Assembly (NCBI GenBank): GCA_973895155.1
Contig: OZ316891.1
Location: 4,588,001 to 4,652,000, forward strand
Direction of reading: 5' to 3'
DNA length: 64,000 nt
From: Marsupella aquatica
Lineage: Eukaryota > Marchantiophyta
This document shows positions 19,890 through 32,544 of this stretch, one piece after another. Numbering within the stretch: the stretch's first letter is position 1; every line of letters begins with the position of its first letter. A program made the translations under genes and the position numbers. The notes beneath the pieces were generated by a model. That model ran no database searches and had not been told where the DNA came from. It saw only the letters and a list, made by a program, of their open reading frames with translations.

Positions 19890-22800
19890 ATGGCTTCCAT
19901 GGCGATGCAAACAACCGTCAATCCGTTGACAACAAGTTCGGCCTACGAGCTGCGCCGATCGGCGTCCGGATCTGAATCACGTACACTGACGAACGGCTCC
20001 ATCGCCACGGGTTTGTTCACTGGGGGTTCGTCTTTGCGCAACATGCTGAGCTTGACCACGAACCGGCGGACGAGTGGAGGGAGACCGGAGCGTGCGTCTT
20101 CTGAGATTGTTGTCCCAGTTGTTCCTCTGGCTAGAAAGAAGAACCGAATTTCGGAGGAGTTTGTCAAGCTCCGGGAGATCGGTCAGGTTCGTTTTAGTTG
20201 GCTGCATTGGAAATTTGCGTTGACTTTCGATGCCCGATGGTTTTCCGTCTTCTTCTTTCCTCTAAGGTTGGAACTTCTATGTTCTTACAATCGTTAGTAT
20301 TGCGACCAAGCGGCTTAATGTCACGCCTTACGATGATATGCAATGATACTTTTATTTTCCCTTGTCTGCTTGTCATTAAATTGTAGACGGATTCGAATCT
20401 GCAAGTCACCCCGGTTCCGAGTTCCAACTGTTTTTCAGCCCGTCAGTGCTAAATTAGGTCGACGGTGCTTGGAACTGTCTTGCTTCATCGATGATGATGG
20501 TTTTGCAGCTTTGGCTGCGATTGCTCCCTTTAAGCCTCGGGTTACGATTCTAACAAGCTGTTATGGCTGATTTGAGCGTTGGCTGTTGATGACACTGATG
20601 TTTTTCATAAGCTTGTGTACTGAAGGTTCTTCGCAGGACTTGCATAATCAGCATCAGGGAATTCTTGTGTATTCGTTGTGATGTTCAGCTGAAAGATTTC
20701 TCTCTATATGTGATGTCTAAGCTTGGCATCTTCGATCTGTTCAAACCCGCTGAAATAATTTATGTGCCAGCGACTTGGTTCAATCTGATCTTGAGTTCGT
20801 ACACTCTGAGTTCTTGTGGCTGGCCAAGATTGCAAGCGCGAGGGGAATTTAGAAATACAACTGTTCTTTTGTCGGTGTTGGTTCGTGATCATGGGAGAAG
20901 AGAAGCATGTTCAGTTCATAATGTTTTGGCATAAATAACCCGTTTTGCACATTTCGATATGTAATTGTGTCCTTAATTTTAATCTGATGTCACTTAAATG
21001 TTTTTGTAGGTTGCATTCATCCCCTACTTGACAGCTGGCGATCCCAACCTAGAGACAACAGTGGCGGCGGCAAAGTTGTTGGACCAGTGCGGAGCAAACA
21101 TCATTGAACTGGGTGTTCCGTACTCCGATCCTCTTGCTGATGGCCCCATCCTTCAGGCATGCCAAATCCAACCCGTCGACCTCAATGTTTGTATGTTTGT
21201 ATTTCTGCTTGTGGCTAGATTACAAGTACTTCCTACGTACTTGTAATCTAATCATTTGAAATATCCTGAAATTTCAAAGGTTGGTTATCACCCTTGTCAG
21301 ATTGATGTAAGTGCTCACTACTGAATCTCATTCCACCAGGCCGCTGCGACCAGGTCCATCAGTAATAAAACCAACCTGGACTCGGTTCTCGCCTTGATGA
21401 GTCAGGTAACACCATGTTTAATTTTCCTAACCGAAATCTAAAGCAGTAGGTCTCCCAGGATCGATAGATCAGTCTATCCTGGCCATTAATAATAAATGGG
21501 GTGTTCGGTGCAAAGGTTTCCATTATTGCTCGGTTGGGTGAGTAGTACTAGATTCTCTTTATATTCGCACGTCATTGGCCATAAAACTTGTCAATCGTTC
21601 GTGTATTCCTTATTTTGCTCTTCCCCTAATTCTAGTGTTTTCAGTTAGAATATTTCTATCTGTTGTGTTTCGTTGTGCGAGCAGTTGACTGCTGTCAGGG
21701 CGCCGATTGTGCTTTTCGTCTACTACAATCCACTGTTGAAGCGTGGTATACTGAGGTTTTTGGAGGAGGCATCAGGAGCTGGAGTTTCAGGTGAAGTCGT
21801 TTTTAGCACGTGCAGGATCGATGGATAGGCTATATTTCTACATATCATGCAATCAGTCTAGCTGTTCTTGAAGATTTCTGTTGTTGCTAAGAGATAATTG
21901 TGCTACGCTACTATGAAATTAAATTGGGTGTTGCTCGTTTATTTGGTTTATTTAGGCGAATAGTACCATTCCTAAGCCAGAGAAATACGGTGTGTTTTGC
22001 CATTATTCTTGCACACAAGCTTAGCGCTGGTACATCATGAAGCTCGTGTTGTTCCCTAGAGGTCCTTCAGCTAGTCCATGCCACCGTTCCCTCAATATTT
22101 TATTAAGCAGAAATCTAGAACGCAAATTTTCCACTGCATACGTAATGTTTTGTGCGGCACTCAATGTGTGTAAATTCACTTGATATTTTTGGTCAACTAG
22201 TGAAACGGACAACCCAGCTATGAGAACAATTTTGTTGCTGATACTATATATATATATATTTTTTTCATTTCAGGCCTAGTCGTTCCTGATCTTCCGATTG
22301 AACAGACAGGCAAGCTGAGGAAACTCGCTTCAGAAAAGGGTATTGAATTGGTACGTTGACATCCATATATCATATGCTGGTCAAATTTTGGGTAGCTTAG
22401 ATTAGTTATTCCTCGGGATCCTTTCCCGTATTTAGCGACAGCCAAATGCTTTCGATCAATCTCGTGCCGAATTGATCTGTACTCTCGCGTTGTGCAGGTG
22501 TTGCTAACAACTCCCACTACGCCCACATTGCGTATGACGACTATTGCGGAAGCATCTCAGGGTTTCATCTATTTGGTGAGTCAAACGAAACCAATGATTT
22601 TTGGTTGCGTGATCTGTGTGATGGTTTCCAGGCTAGCTAGTAGTTCTTCATTTCGATCGAACCGAGAGGTGTGAGATCAATTGACTGATGTGATCTTGCC
22701 ATTGAATCAATCTTACCTTGCTAAGTAATGGAAAAAAATACTAATCTGTTCCAAAAGCCGGAACAAATGCCAATCGAGGCAATGAATCTGGAAATACTAC

Positions 22801-23423
22801 AAGCATTTCATAACTGGTCCATCTTTTGTTACTCTCAATTTCCAGGTGAGTTTGACCGGTGTCACTGGGACTCGCGCTACAATCCAAGACAGGGTCAAAT
22901 TTCTTTTGCGGGATATCAAGAAGGTTTGTAGGTTTGACGGAAGTGTTTTAATCAATAAGCTGACCAAAAAGAAGCTGTGGAAGCCTAAGCAAGTGATTAT
23001 AAATGAGACGAAAGGGTATGGTTGTGTGCATTGCAGGTCTCTGACAAACCTGTCTCGATCGGCTTTGGTGTATCAACACCTGAACAGGCTGCTAAGGTAT
23101 ATATATGATTATTCAACTAAAGCTACAGTGGTACTTGCTCTTTGTCAGATCTGGTTAATTACTTTATTGTAGTTTGATTGACTATTGGCTAGCTAGCTAT
23201 TGTTTCAACTTGAAGTTCTTGGCCGTTATATGACTTGTACTGTTGTTGACGTTATCCATGGCAGTTAGCAGCATGGGGAGCAGACGGAGTGATTATTGGC
23301 AGCGCAGTTGTTGAACTTCTTGGTGAGAGCGGATCGCCAGAGGCAGGGCTAAACGCCGTCAAAGATTTTGCAACTCGAGTTCGGGCTGCTCTTCCTGCAT
23401 TTCCTTCATCCCCTCTTGAATGA
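19890..23423 (+). CDS. TSA1: Tryptophan synthase alpha chain, plastid precursor (9 exons, 355 aa)
   Basis: The enzyme cleaves indole-3-glycerol phosphate to indole and glyceraldehyde-3-phosphate and passes indole to the beta subunit. Exons: 19890-20186, 21010-21156, 21340-21405, 21685-21790, 22274-22350, 22498-22575, 22846-22923, 23037-23096 and 23265-23423; every junction keeps frame and the total is 355 residues. The first exon (99 aa) is Ser/Arg-rich and low in acidic residues, as in a chloroplast transit peptide. The TIM barrel starts at [27 protein letters not shown] holds the catalytic pair Glu132 and Asp143 (Glu49 and Asp60 in the bacterial enzyme). [32 protein letters not shown] and ADGVIIGSA follow in the family order, the last ones making the phosphate site. 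All introns are GT-AG except intron 2, which starts with GC. Length and motifs are complete, so the gene looks functional. A cytosolic indole synthase paralogue would lack the transit peptide. Confidence 0.95.
21216..21250. repeat. Hairpin in intron 2 of tryptophan synthase alpha
   Basis: TAGATTACAAGTAC (21216-21229) and its exact reverse complement GTACTTGTAATCTA (21237-21250) flank a 7-base loop, about 60 bp downstream of the unusual GC donor of this intron. A role in splicing is only a possibility. Confidence 0.7.
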
Positions 23424-25667
23424 ATATATGGTCTGTAGAAGAGAGTAGGACTACTATATATCGGCTTTCAGTCCTTTCTAATTAAGAGTGTTTTCGTTAG
23501 ATCCTACTTTACAGATAACATTACCATTCAAAAGAAAATTCATTCTGTCATTCAAATGATGTAGTAAGAGTCAACATCAGGTCACCATGGGTTGAGACTT
23601 CAAGCCCTTTCTCTCTTGTGCGAGGCAGCATCCAGATGAGGGATCAGAGTTAGAGCGTCTACCTACAATAGGGTCAGCAACAATCCTTTGCATGATCGAG
23701 ATAGAATATATTTCTTTGAAGACATCTAAACTATTCTCTTATAAATATTAGTCAGGATTATATGACTTGGACATTATGAGTCTTAGTGAGTACGTGGACC
23801 ACTGGTCTGAACTGAGTCACATCCGAGTCTGAATCTCAGAGTACAAAAGACCCAAACCACTCCTTTGGGTTAGATGAACTGGGAACTCAGAATTAATTAA
23901 AAAACAATACACTTTGAAAGTGTTTCACCACTCTAACTTGAGTCTTTCAACATGTATCTCTCTACTCAAACAATATATGAGTTCTCCTTTTTAAGACACC
24001 ACTAGTGGAGAGATAGCATGTGCAAAATTCAAAATAAATATAAAGGGAAAGAATTTATGGGGCAGCAAGATTGAACTTTAATCAGGAGACGGGCCCAAAA
24101 AAATCCAACATACAATAGATGCATTCGCAGTAAAGCACATTAACATGAAATACATTACAAAAAATCTCAAAAACAGAAAAGGTGAAATTAAAGGCCATAC
24201 ACTTTATACATATTGTACCGTTCAGAGCATTGATAACTCTTGAACAACTTTTACTCTTGATCTAATTAAGGCAATCTAAAGCTCTGCTTTCCTTTGAAGG
24301 TGGACATAACTAGAAGTACGCATTTACAACATTAATTACTCACTGCAAGAATTAGGGGTGACATTTTGACCCTTCCTGTCAAAGATGAAGTAGTAACGTA
24401 CGCCAGTCCAGGAAGCTAGTGCGCTCCGTGCTTGTTCAGAATGACAAATTAAACTTCAATTTTCTTCAGTGTTGAGTATGTAATGTGAACTGTAAGTATT
24501 TTTCAATTGCACCAATGGATCCGATGGACAACAAGTATAATTGTGACACGAGTGGAAAAAACATTCTTGGGGTGCATCGAGATTAATGATTTTGATGCGG
24601 GCTATCTAAGACAAAGCTAGTACGACCACCAGCCCTGGAACTCCCCTCCCTTCTTGGGTCGAGGTTCGAAAATATAGAAAGCACAACATGCAAGTGTCAT
24701 TCTGATCGATGCACGTGGTCAGGAGCTATATTACTAAGGGCAATCGATTTCATAGGGATCTTTAAATACGAAAGTGTTTTACAATGCTAGCACGCGTAGA
24801 TATATGTGGCACACTTTGTTTGATTTAACTAACAAGGCCAGCAAGATCGATCAACAGGCAAGACTTCTCCATCTAGAACTCCAGCCGAAGGTATTACCCT
24901 TCTGGTACATAAAATGGCAATCTGGGTGAACAGGTCGTAGATATATAGCAGGTGTCTTTACCTAGCTATAAGGTCAACCCCCTAAACTCACACAAAAGGT
25001 TCAACCCCGGGTTCAACCACACAATTAAATTAAGTTGGTTCAACATGCAACATATATGGGTGACACATTTCCCTTCTCACCTAGAAACATGGCTGACACA
25101 TTTCCCTTCTCAAGTAGAAATTTCCCCTGTCAGCCTTTGCAATCTTCCTGCACGTCACATCGACCATTTCTCTGTACCTGGAAAGTTTCCCTCGATCCCA
25201 CCGTTTGTTAAATTCTATCTACACATGAGCAGACTCCGAGACAACAATATTGTTTAGAGCCCTAGCCTCACATTATTGGCTCGAGAACTAGCTGAAATAG
25301 AGCTGGAGCGCCCAATGAGATAGCACAAGGAGGATATGCAGTGCTTGGGAAAGTAATGCTCATGACAAGTAGGGAATGTACTGGATGTGCTCACAGGTAA
25401 AATAATCACTCATTTAACTCGGGGTTTTCCCTGTGAATGTAGTAAACCATTTCCCCAATCATAAGTTGAAGTGACATCCCAAGGAAGATATGGTGACATC
25501 CCTAGGTAACCTTTTTGGTCTCAACCATTTCAACCATACTCAAGGGCTGGCCTATCTAAGTCAATACAACAACTTCAAAAATTCCACAGTTTGTTCCTGG
25601 CCGGCTGGAATGATCAAGACTGTTTAATCTGAAGCTACCTAGTGGAAGCTCTGCTCGATTCCCCTCC
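23424..25667. other. Intergenic, no gene seen
   Basis: AT-rich sequence between tryptophan synthase alpha and the SKP1-like pseudogene. No conserved frame or RNA gene could be recognised. A short duplication with GACACATTTCCCTTCTCA lies at about 25062 and 25093. Confidence 0.5.
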
Positions 25668-26287
25668 TCATTTCTTCTCTTCTTCGGGATCATATTGGTT
25701 CACCATCCCGAAAGTTGTTTTGATCTCCGCAGGAGTCTTGCCTGTGATAATGTCAGCAGCTCTTTGACACGTCAATTCTAACAAATTTTGAATATTGAGG
25801 TATCCGGCTGCCTGCAAGAAGCGAGAAGATAAGATTAGAGATCATAAAGTGATCATAGAGGAACCTCAGCAGTACCCACTAACCTGGAGGTCAAAGAAAA
25901 TACTGCAACGTAATTTAGAGAGGTCACCGGCCTAGTACGTCAATTAGTTCAGAATAAAAAATGAGCTTGCGTCAGTATGTAAAACTTACGTTGATGAGAC
26001 CCACAAGAGTGTAGTGATCGACCTGGAGAAATTAATTCAGCATCACGCTGTTTAATTTCATCCTCTGTAGGTGCTGGCTTCTCCTCGTACTCTGTTCCAA
26101 CTGCCAATGATATGCGCAATACTATTTAGTGAAACATTGGGCAAAGGAATTGTACTTTTATTTCCAGTGACCTTGACACTATCTGTCAACGTCTCTGAGT
26201 ATTGCAAACGGAAATGTCCACTTCAAATATAACACCATCTGATGACTGGAGCTGCACCTTCCTGTTGACTCGCCTGTTGATTGACAT
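25668..26287 (-). pseudogene. SKP1: SKP1-like gene, frame-broken, intron retained
   Basis: SKP1 links F-box proteins to cullin in SCF ubiquitin ligases. Read from ATG 26287, the first exon gives QLQSSDGVIFEVD, then in another frame STIPLPNVSLNSIAHI, then EEKPAPTEDEIKQRDAEL, then QVDHYTLVGLIN: the N-terminal BTB/POZ-like fold and linker of SKP1 in order, but in three or four frames. The second exon (25811-25668) is intact: [15 protein letters not shown], then [13 protein letters not shown] and a terminal YDPEEEKK. The usual WAFE end that contacts F-boxes is missing, because a TGA cuts the tail about ten residues early. The intron (25988-25812, GT-AG) sits exactly where plant SKP1 genes have theirs, so this is a decayed gene duplicate and not a retrocopy. 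Sequencing indels are an alternative explanation for the frame breaks. Confidence 0.85.
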
Positions 26288-27430
26288 GTTGGTTGATCTG
26301 ATCGTTGCTTGATTGACTACCGGTTAGCGTTATATCGATCCTACTTACTTGAATTTCTCTTCCTCCAGGCGTTTTCTTCACTTAGCCCAGAAGACCTAGC
26401 TGCCAACGAATTTATCCTTGTTGATCATCCCCATATTACAATTGTTGGCAACCAGGATGAAGCAATTTCTTAGCTATATATTTTTTAAGTTGACAGTCTC
26501 GATCAGATATGTGTGCAGTTCTATCTTTTACATGGTAAGATAGCCGAACGAATACATGTCTTCATTTATACTGTCATAGATGTTATAAAACGAAGGTACT
26601 TGTAAAAATGATTAAGTAAATTGCGTTTAAAACTGAGACTTGGAATGAACTCAATCGATTTGACCTGCAATTTCAACGAGCAGTTCATAATATTTGAGCT
26701 GTTTGCTACTAATTCAAAGTCCTCTAGTTTTCTATACAAACTATTATATATAGAGAGTGCCAAGTACAGATCTATACTATACTACAGGTTATCATTTGCA
26801 GCTTATTGTGCAACAAATAATTCTCTTCTATAGTGTTTACCATCAAAGTGTAGCTCTTAATTTGACAAAATCCCATTATTGATCAGAGTGCATTTCTACT
26901 TTTAGGAGGTCAAGTATAGTGGTTGCATTGAGGATTATTCTTGAAACAAGATCGGCAGACAATTCACCTATTCTTTACTTACTTTCATAATACTGGAGTT
27001 TGAATGACCAAGTCTCATCATGCACGAAATACATCATTAAGCGGTCATGTACCGGCACTTGCAACAATATAATTAGTAAACTCTTACTTCCGAAGTTCAC
27101 TACAGATTAAAGTATTTATTTATCCATTTGGTTTGAAATGATCAATCGAATTGAAATTAAATAGAACCATTTCCGTCAATGGAGTGAATTGTCCTCCATC
27201 TGCTCTAATTAACCAAGCCCTAAGCCCTGACAAGTCCTGTGTAGACTGGAGAAATTGTGTCTCTCACTTCTTGACATGTGTCTAGATTGATGTTCTGATT
27301 CACTTCAATTCACAGTAGAAGATCATGACGGCTTCAACTCTCGATCAATCTAAATGAAAATTTATTATGACTGCATGCCTATAAGGTAGACTGCATTCTA
27401 CGCCTCGATTCTACGTACTGATGGGGCTAC
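26288..27430. other. AT-rich intergenic stretch
   Basis: No gene or structured repeat seen between the SKP1-like pseudogene and the 3' end of the TNP2-like transposase gene. Confidence 0.5.
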
Positions 27431-27434
27431 AGAT

Positions 27435-30400
27435 TTATACTATTTGCCACCTCACAGGATAACCATGCCATTGTTGAATGCAAATAAACTCTCCCCTCAA
27501 TTGAAGTAGTGCCTCAAATCCAAATTCTGCCTCAATTCGTGGAGAAGCTTTGTAAGTTGGAGTTTCTGAACGGGCACCTACTATATTCAACCAGCTTACC
27601 TTAACTCTACCTAAGTCCTTCTGAAACTGGTGGTCGTTGGGTGTTTCTTCAAACATGTGATCTCTCAACTCTACTTCATCTAGTGCATCCTCTGGTGCAC
27701 TAGCGTGAATTGCTTCAGCTTCTGTTGTAGTTTCCACCTCAGATGGAAGGATGACCTCCCTGATGACACAGAGCTTGGTCTCTTTTCCGGCCTCTTTCTG
27801 TACATCAAGGGCTGTTCTTACTCTTACGGTCATTATGTCTCCCACGTCTGGGAAAGGAGGACAATTTGCAAGATTGACTGGAAGCTCTCTAAGTAGAGTA
27901 TCTCCGATCTCCATGGCTACAATCTCTCTAGCCCCTCCATCACCAACAACGCCCCTTTGGAGTGGAAAAAACTTGTGTATAATTCTGGATAGCATTCGAC
28001 AATTATTTCCAGGATATTGTAGTAACTTTGGTTCCAGAATTGTAAACAGAGAATACTCATCACGAGCCCAAGCCAAGGAATTCCCTCTTTGATCTTCTTC
28101 GTATGCCTGTTTGTACCAATCTGCCTCAAAAAATATTTCCATGCAGCCCATGAATTCATGCATGAAAATTGACTGAATGATTGCTTTCCAATTCTCTGGA
28201 AGTGTCACGTCTATACTCCCATCCACTAGGACCACCACGTGATCTCCTGGCCTGTAGACTTGTTTCTTCCACACAGCTGCTCGCAAAGGAGTGCAAGTAT
28301 CACTCATGTGCTCACTGCCGTCTACGAGAACTCCAGCATCTGTCCAACATTGCTTTATTGACAGAGAAGTTGAGGTCCTGAGTTTTTCTGACTTCTTCCT
28401 TGTTGACCCGATGCCAATCCCTTTGCTGATCACCATTTGTTTGCAGGCATATGATTCCGCTGACAATATCATACCATCCCATAACTCTATAGCCAATGAT
28501 TGGCTGGAAACTATTGCCACACAATGGTGGTGCCATTCAGGGCATTCAAACACTCTCTTGTCTCTTGACATGTGTTCCCTTTTATGTGCAGAAGTAACTC
28601 GCAAGGACGCATGCACTTTGGCTACTGCCCTCTGGTGGGGGAACAGTCCATCGTCATCCTCCCAAATGTAGATACAGATTTTAGTGAAAAATCTTCTTGC
28701 AAAATGGAGGGAGTAAGTAACTTCCTGGTCTTTTTGATTGGTTCTGGTGCGTCCATAATCAGATACCATTCTCTCAAACCGGTAGCACCAATAAACATGA
28801 TGAGGGCCATGTCTTTCAATCCCATCAAAGATCTCACCACTCCCTGATCCAATATCACCCATATACAACTCATTGTAAGATTGGACTATTATCATTGAAA
28901 GCGACTAAAATTTCAAGTCACATGATCGATACACAGTCACATTGTATATCCAAGATCTCTTCCAAATCTTCAACTTGTAACTAGCATTTTCTTACCTGCA
29001 ACGTGGTCTAGAATAGCTCCAGTTGGCCCCCAAGCTTCTTCGGACCTAACCCGCCAAGAGGCCAAAAGAGACCTGCCTTTGTTCAAGGTCTATGTTGTCC
29101 ACCCCTCGTCCCTGCTCTTGATGTAGAACAAGCGAGCAATCTCTACCAAAAGGATTCCTAGCATTCCAAGTTGAGAATCAAGTCTTATTCCCACCTCATG
29201 AAGAATGTGTGGCACACAATATATTATGAATCTGGTGAACTCCTCAGCTTTAAAATAGCCTAACCTATCGAATGGTTTTTTGGGCCACCTGCCATCAAAT
29301 CCCTTTGGACGCCTGGCCGTCACTTCCTCTAAAGCATCTTCAAAAAGCTTTTGATCTGAACGGGAAATGCTACTAATTAACAGCTCACAATATTTCTTGA
29401 ACAAACACAATGCCAGGATATGCATGGTGTCATAAACCAGATCCTTCATCAAGCAAAACCCAGTAAGGTCGTGTAGCTTCCAAGCTCGGGTCATACCAGA
29501 AACCCCAAACTCCCTACTAATTGCACTCTTCTCTTGCTTGGAAGAAGCCTTGGTCCATCGTCTGGCTCCCTCTTTCACTTCCTCTATTTGTCTGGCAGGT
29601 GGTGGATATCTCATTTGCCGCCTGTTGTTGTCATACACTGCCCTTCCTAGGAAGGGTGCCCTAGTTGATTGGATAGTTGAACCTCCTTCTACGGGCGATT
29701 TGTATTTAATCCATCTACTACTCATCTTACAATTTCTACAAGCAGAATGACCAGTAGTATTCCAACCCCCGGATTTACACTGGGGCAGGATGATCCCCTG
29801 TGAAAATTGTTAGGTTTGCTCTGAGCACAAATCTCTGATCAAATAGAACATGAGTTTCATCTATTAATTCCACAGGATAGTTGTAATCAACCTCAATTCC
29901 GTTCACAAGCAACTCTTCCAATTCTCTTATGAATGGTTCTAAGAAAGCATCCAAGCAATTTAGTGCCTTCTTTTGAGCATTGTCATCTTTGATCGGTGGA
30001 ATGAAGAGCACAGGGATGGGAGGTATTCTCGATGATGACCCAGAGTTTAGCACTTGAACTTCCACAGTCCATGTGCTTTTATGGGTAGTTGTGGTGGATT
30101 GAAATCCATCCCAATGTGCCATAAGGCCAATGTTTTGTGGGTCACCCTGATCAATGACAAAGTACTAATCACATATCAGTACACATTTTGGACCTAGGTT
30201 GCTAAATCAAATTAAAAGTTCTTGATAGTAAGTAAGTTCACCTTAGCAAAAGCTGGAGTGGACGTCACTCTACCTCCACAATCCCTGCATTGGAAGTCGT
30301 ATTGCTGGCTCGTTTCATCCCAATTGCCCTTGTTCAATAACTCTGGACATTTTTGGGGAAGAGTTGCATAGCATGCATAACATTTTCTGCACAACACTGG

Positions 30401-31523
30401 GACCTCAAATTCATTGCTTAAGTCCCAAAAGTAAGAGAGCTCAGCGGCTCTGTTGCCATCCCACCATTCTTTGTAAACAGGTCTCGGAGCTGAATCCTTT
30501 CTGAACCATTTATCTTTATCCCTCCACATTGCCTGGAATTCATGACAAATTGACCGACTACTACATAGCTTCCTCAATACAGGTCCAATCGGGAAATATT
30601 CAAACACAATCATGTCCTTCCGAACCTTGCCGCAACCTACTTGTGGACAAATTTCTGAACATTGGGCACAATCCCTAGCCAACAACCACTTTCGTCTGGG
30701 ATCTTCAAGTCGGTTTGAACATTGGCACTTGACTCCAGTTGAAACATTATAGTCGTCTTGATCAGAGGGCCCTAACAGCTGCGGAACATGCCATTTCTTT
30801 TTACATCCTATACACATTCTCCAGCGCCTGAGTCATTGGCATCCCATATGCTTCGAATGTGCTACACAAGCCCTTGAAAGATGACAGTGAAGCAGATCCA
30901 TGCCGCCCTCCATCCCAGGACACCCCAGCATGTTTGAGGAGTTCTCCCAATTCTTGGGCACCAAAGTCATTCGATGTGGTCTGCTTCCCAGTTGCTCCAG
31001 ATTTCTGATTTGTCCCGTGGAGCATTTTCAAAATGTTGTCTTGCAATTTCTGAGGCATCTTTGCCTCATCTAGCATAGACTGTAGTTTCCATGTCTCCCG
31101 ATAAATTGCCTCGTCTAGACCCAGCCTTGATTGAGGCAATATGTGGATCCCGTATTGCATCCTGGGAGGTATACCGTTTGCATCAACATCCATATACTCT
31201 GGATGGCCATTAATTGCAGTCGATTCCTCACAACTATAGCCTCCCGTTAGAGCCCTGTACAGCGGAGTTTTTTGCCTAAGCCTCCATTGCTGTTGTCGCG
31301 ACAATTGAACACCTGGGAAGTATGTGTTCGCACCATCGCTTGTTTGACAACCTCCGCCATTGAATTGACCACGCTCCACAATAAGCTTAGCTGCACATAC
31401 CTTGCCTTCAGCGTCCAGTGCTGAATGCCTTTTCAGTGTTTTTGGACTCACCATATCAAACCCTCGCACAAATCGCGAGCATTTGTACTTGCAGGTACAT
31501 TTTACTTTCCCTTGAACAGGCAT
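27435..31523 (-). mobile_element. CACTA/TNP2-like transposase gene, disrupted
   Basis: Read on the minus strand from ATG 31523. The first part is Cys-rich (VKCTCKYKCSRF, CIGCKKKWHVP, CRKCYACYATLP, CRDCGGR), probably zinc binding. Intron 30241-30147 joins in phase to GDPQNIGLMAHWDGFQ, the start of the TNP2-like core. It continues with a NTTGHSACRNCK knuckle, DLVYDTMHILALCLF, and, after intron 28995-28886 (phase 1), FERMVSDYGRTRTNQKDQE, which matches the SFER..G......N...E motif of TNP2/DUF4218 proteins. The last exon (28885-27435) ends with an acidic tail. Three lesions are visible: a frame change near 30808-30826, one extra base in a four-C run at 29782-29785, and an in-frame TAG at 29090-29092 beyond which the frame stays open to the donor at 28996. 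It is a recent pseudogene unless these are assembly errors. No terminal inverted repeats were found, so the element limits are unknown. Confidence 0.72.
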
Positions 31524-31525
31524 CG

Positions 31526-31850
31526 TGGTCGGTGTGAGCTATGAGGCACCAGTTCATTCCTCGACCCTAGCCCTCGTCGTGGTGTGAGCTATGGAGGCAC
31601 TCGTTCATTCCTCAACCCTATATACCACAGAGTACGCAGACTTCAAATGACTAACATAAATGAGCGCCTAACGAGCTCCATCCAAGATCCAAGATGTCCT
31701 CAGAAGCAGCCTCCTCAGGTGTACGTGCCTATATATCTGTCCGAACATTTGGCCAGCAGGCCTACTATTTGACAAAAGTAGCTAGTGGCCTATTATTTCC
31801 ACTGGCCAACTAGTTGACAAAACTAGCTAGTCGCCTATTATTTCCACCAG
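31526..31850. repeat. Two short tandem duplications 5' of the TNP2-like gene
   Basis: GGTGTGAGCTATG-AGGCAC with GTTCATTCCTC-ACCCTA occurs at about 31531 and 31581 (period about 50). A unit of about 48 bp with AGTAGCTAGT and GCCTATTATTTCCAC occurs at about 31760 and 31808. They lie just upstream of the TNP2-like start codon. Confidence 0.75.
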
Positions 31851-32540
31851 CTGTAGTTATTGAAACTTCACACCTTGCGTGATTTAGCTTATGAGCCATC
31901 ACACCTTTGCGCATGCAGAATTTCTTTGGTGTCTAGCCTTTCTAGAATATATCTTAATCTTTGACTCAATAATTGAAATGGGTGAAGATGTTTTACCTTA
32001 AGGACCAAGTTAATATCAAATTTTTGTGTTTACAAACCAATTCTAGATGGATGAAACGAGCAAGTTCTGAAGTATCTTATTTTTTGCCACTTTTCGGAAA
32101 CTGTAATCTACTGATGAATTTATTCAGTACGTGGTGGAAATTCATATCATATGATCAATGATTATGAGTGACTCTGCATATCACTAGCGCACTATGTTTA
32201 AGTAGGAAAAGTAATATATCTAGACGGGACATTCCATGACTGTAGCGCACTCTATTTTCTCCTGTTTTAGGAGGTAGCTGCATATCGTGCGGAATGAATG
32301 GCACGTTACATTGATGGCGAATTCGGGAGGGATGATACTCTTCTTGGTAGCCGGGCTAGCATATTCTTTGGGCCAGCCAATGTGGTAACCAACCGGAGTG
32401 GTTCTGTAGGGTACGATGCTAGTTTAATGTGCCTAAGTAAATTAATCTTTTGCATTTTATAGAATACATGCAATGTCTCCCGAGCATCCTACATAGGCTT
32501 CAAAATTTGAAGCCTAAGTGGATTGAAAGCTCTATGACTC
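31851..32540. other. Intergenic, no gene seen
   Basis: AT-rich sequence leading into the GGTACC-rich array; no frame worth calling. Confidence 0.45.
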
Positions 32541-32544
32541 AGGC

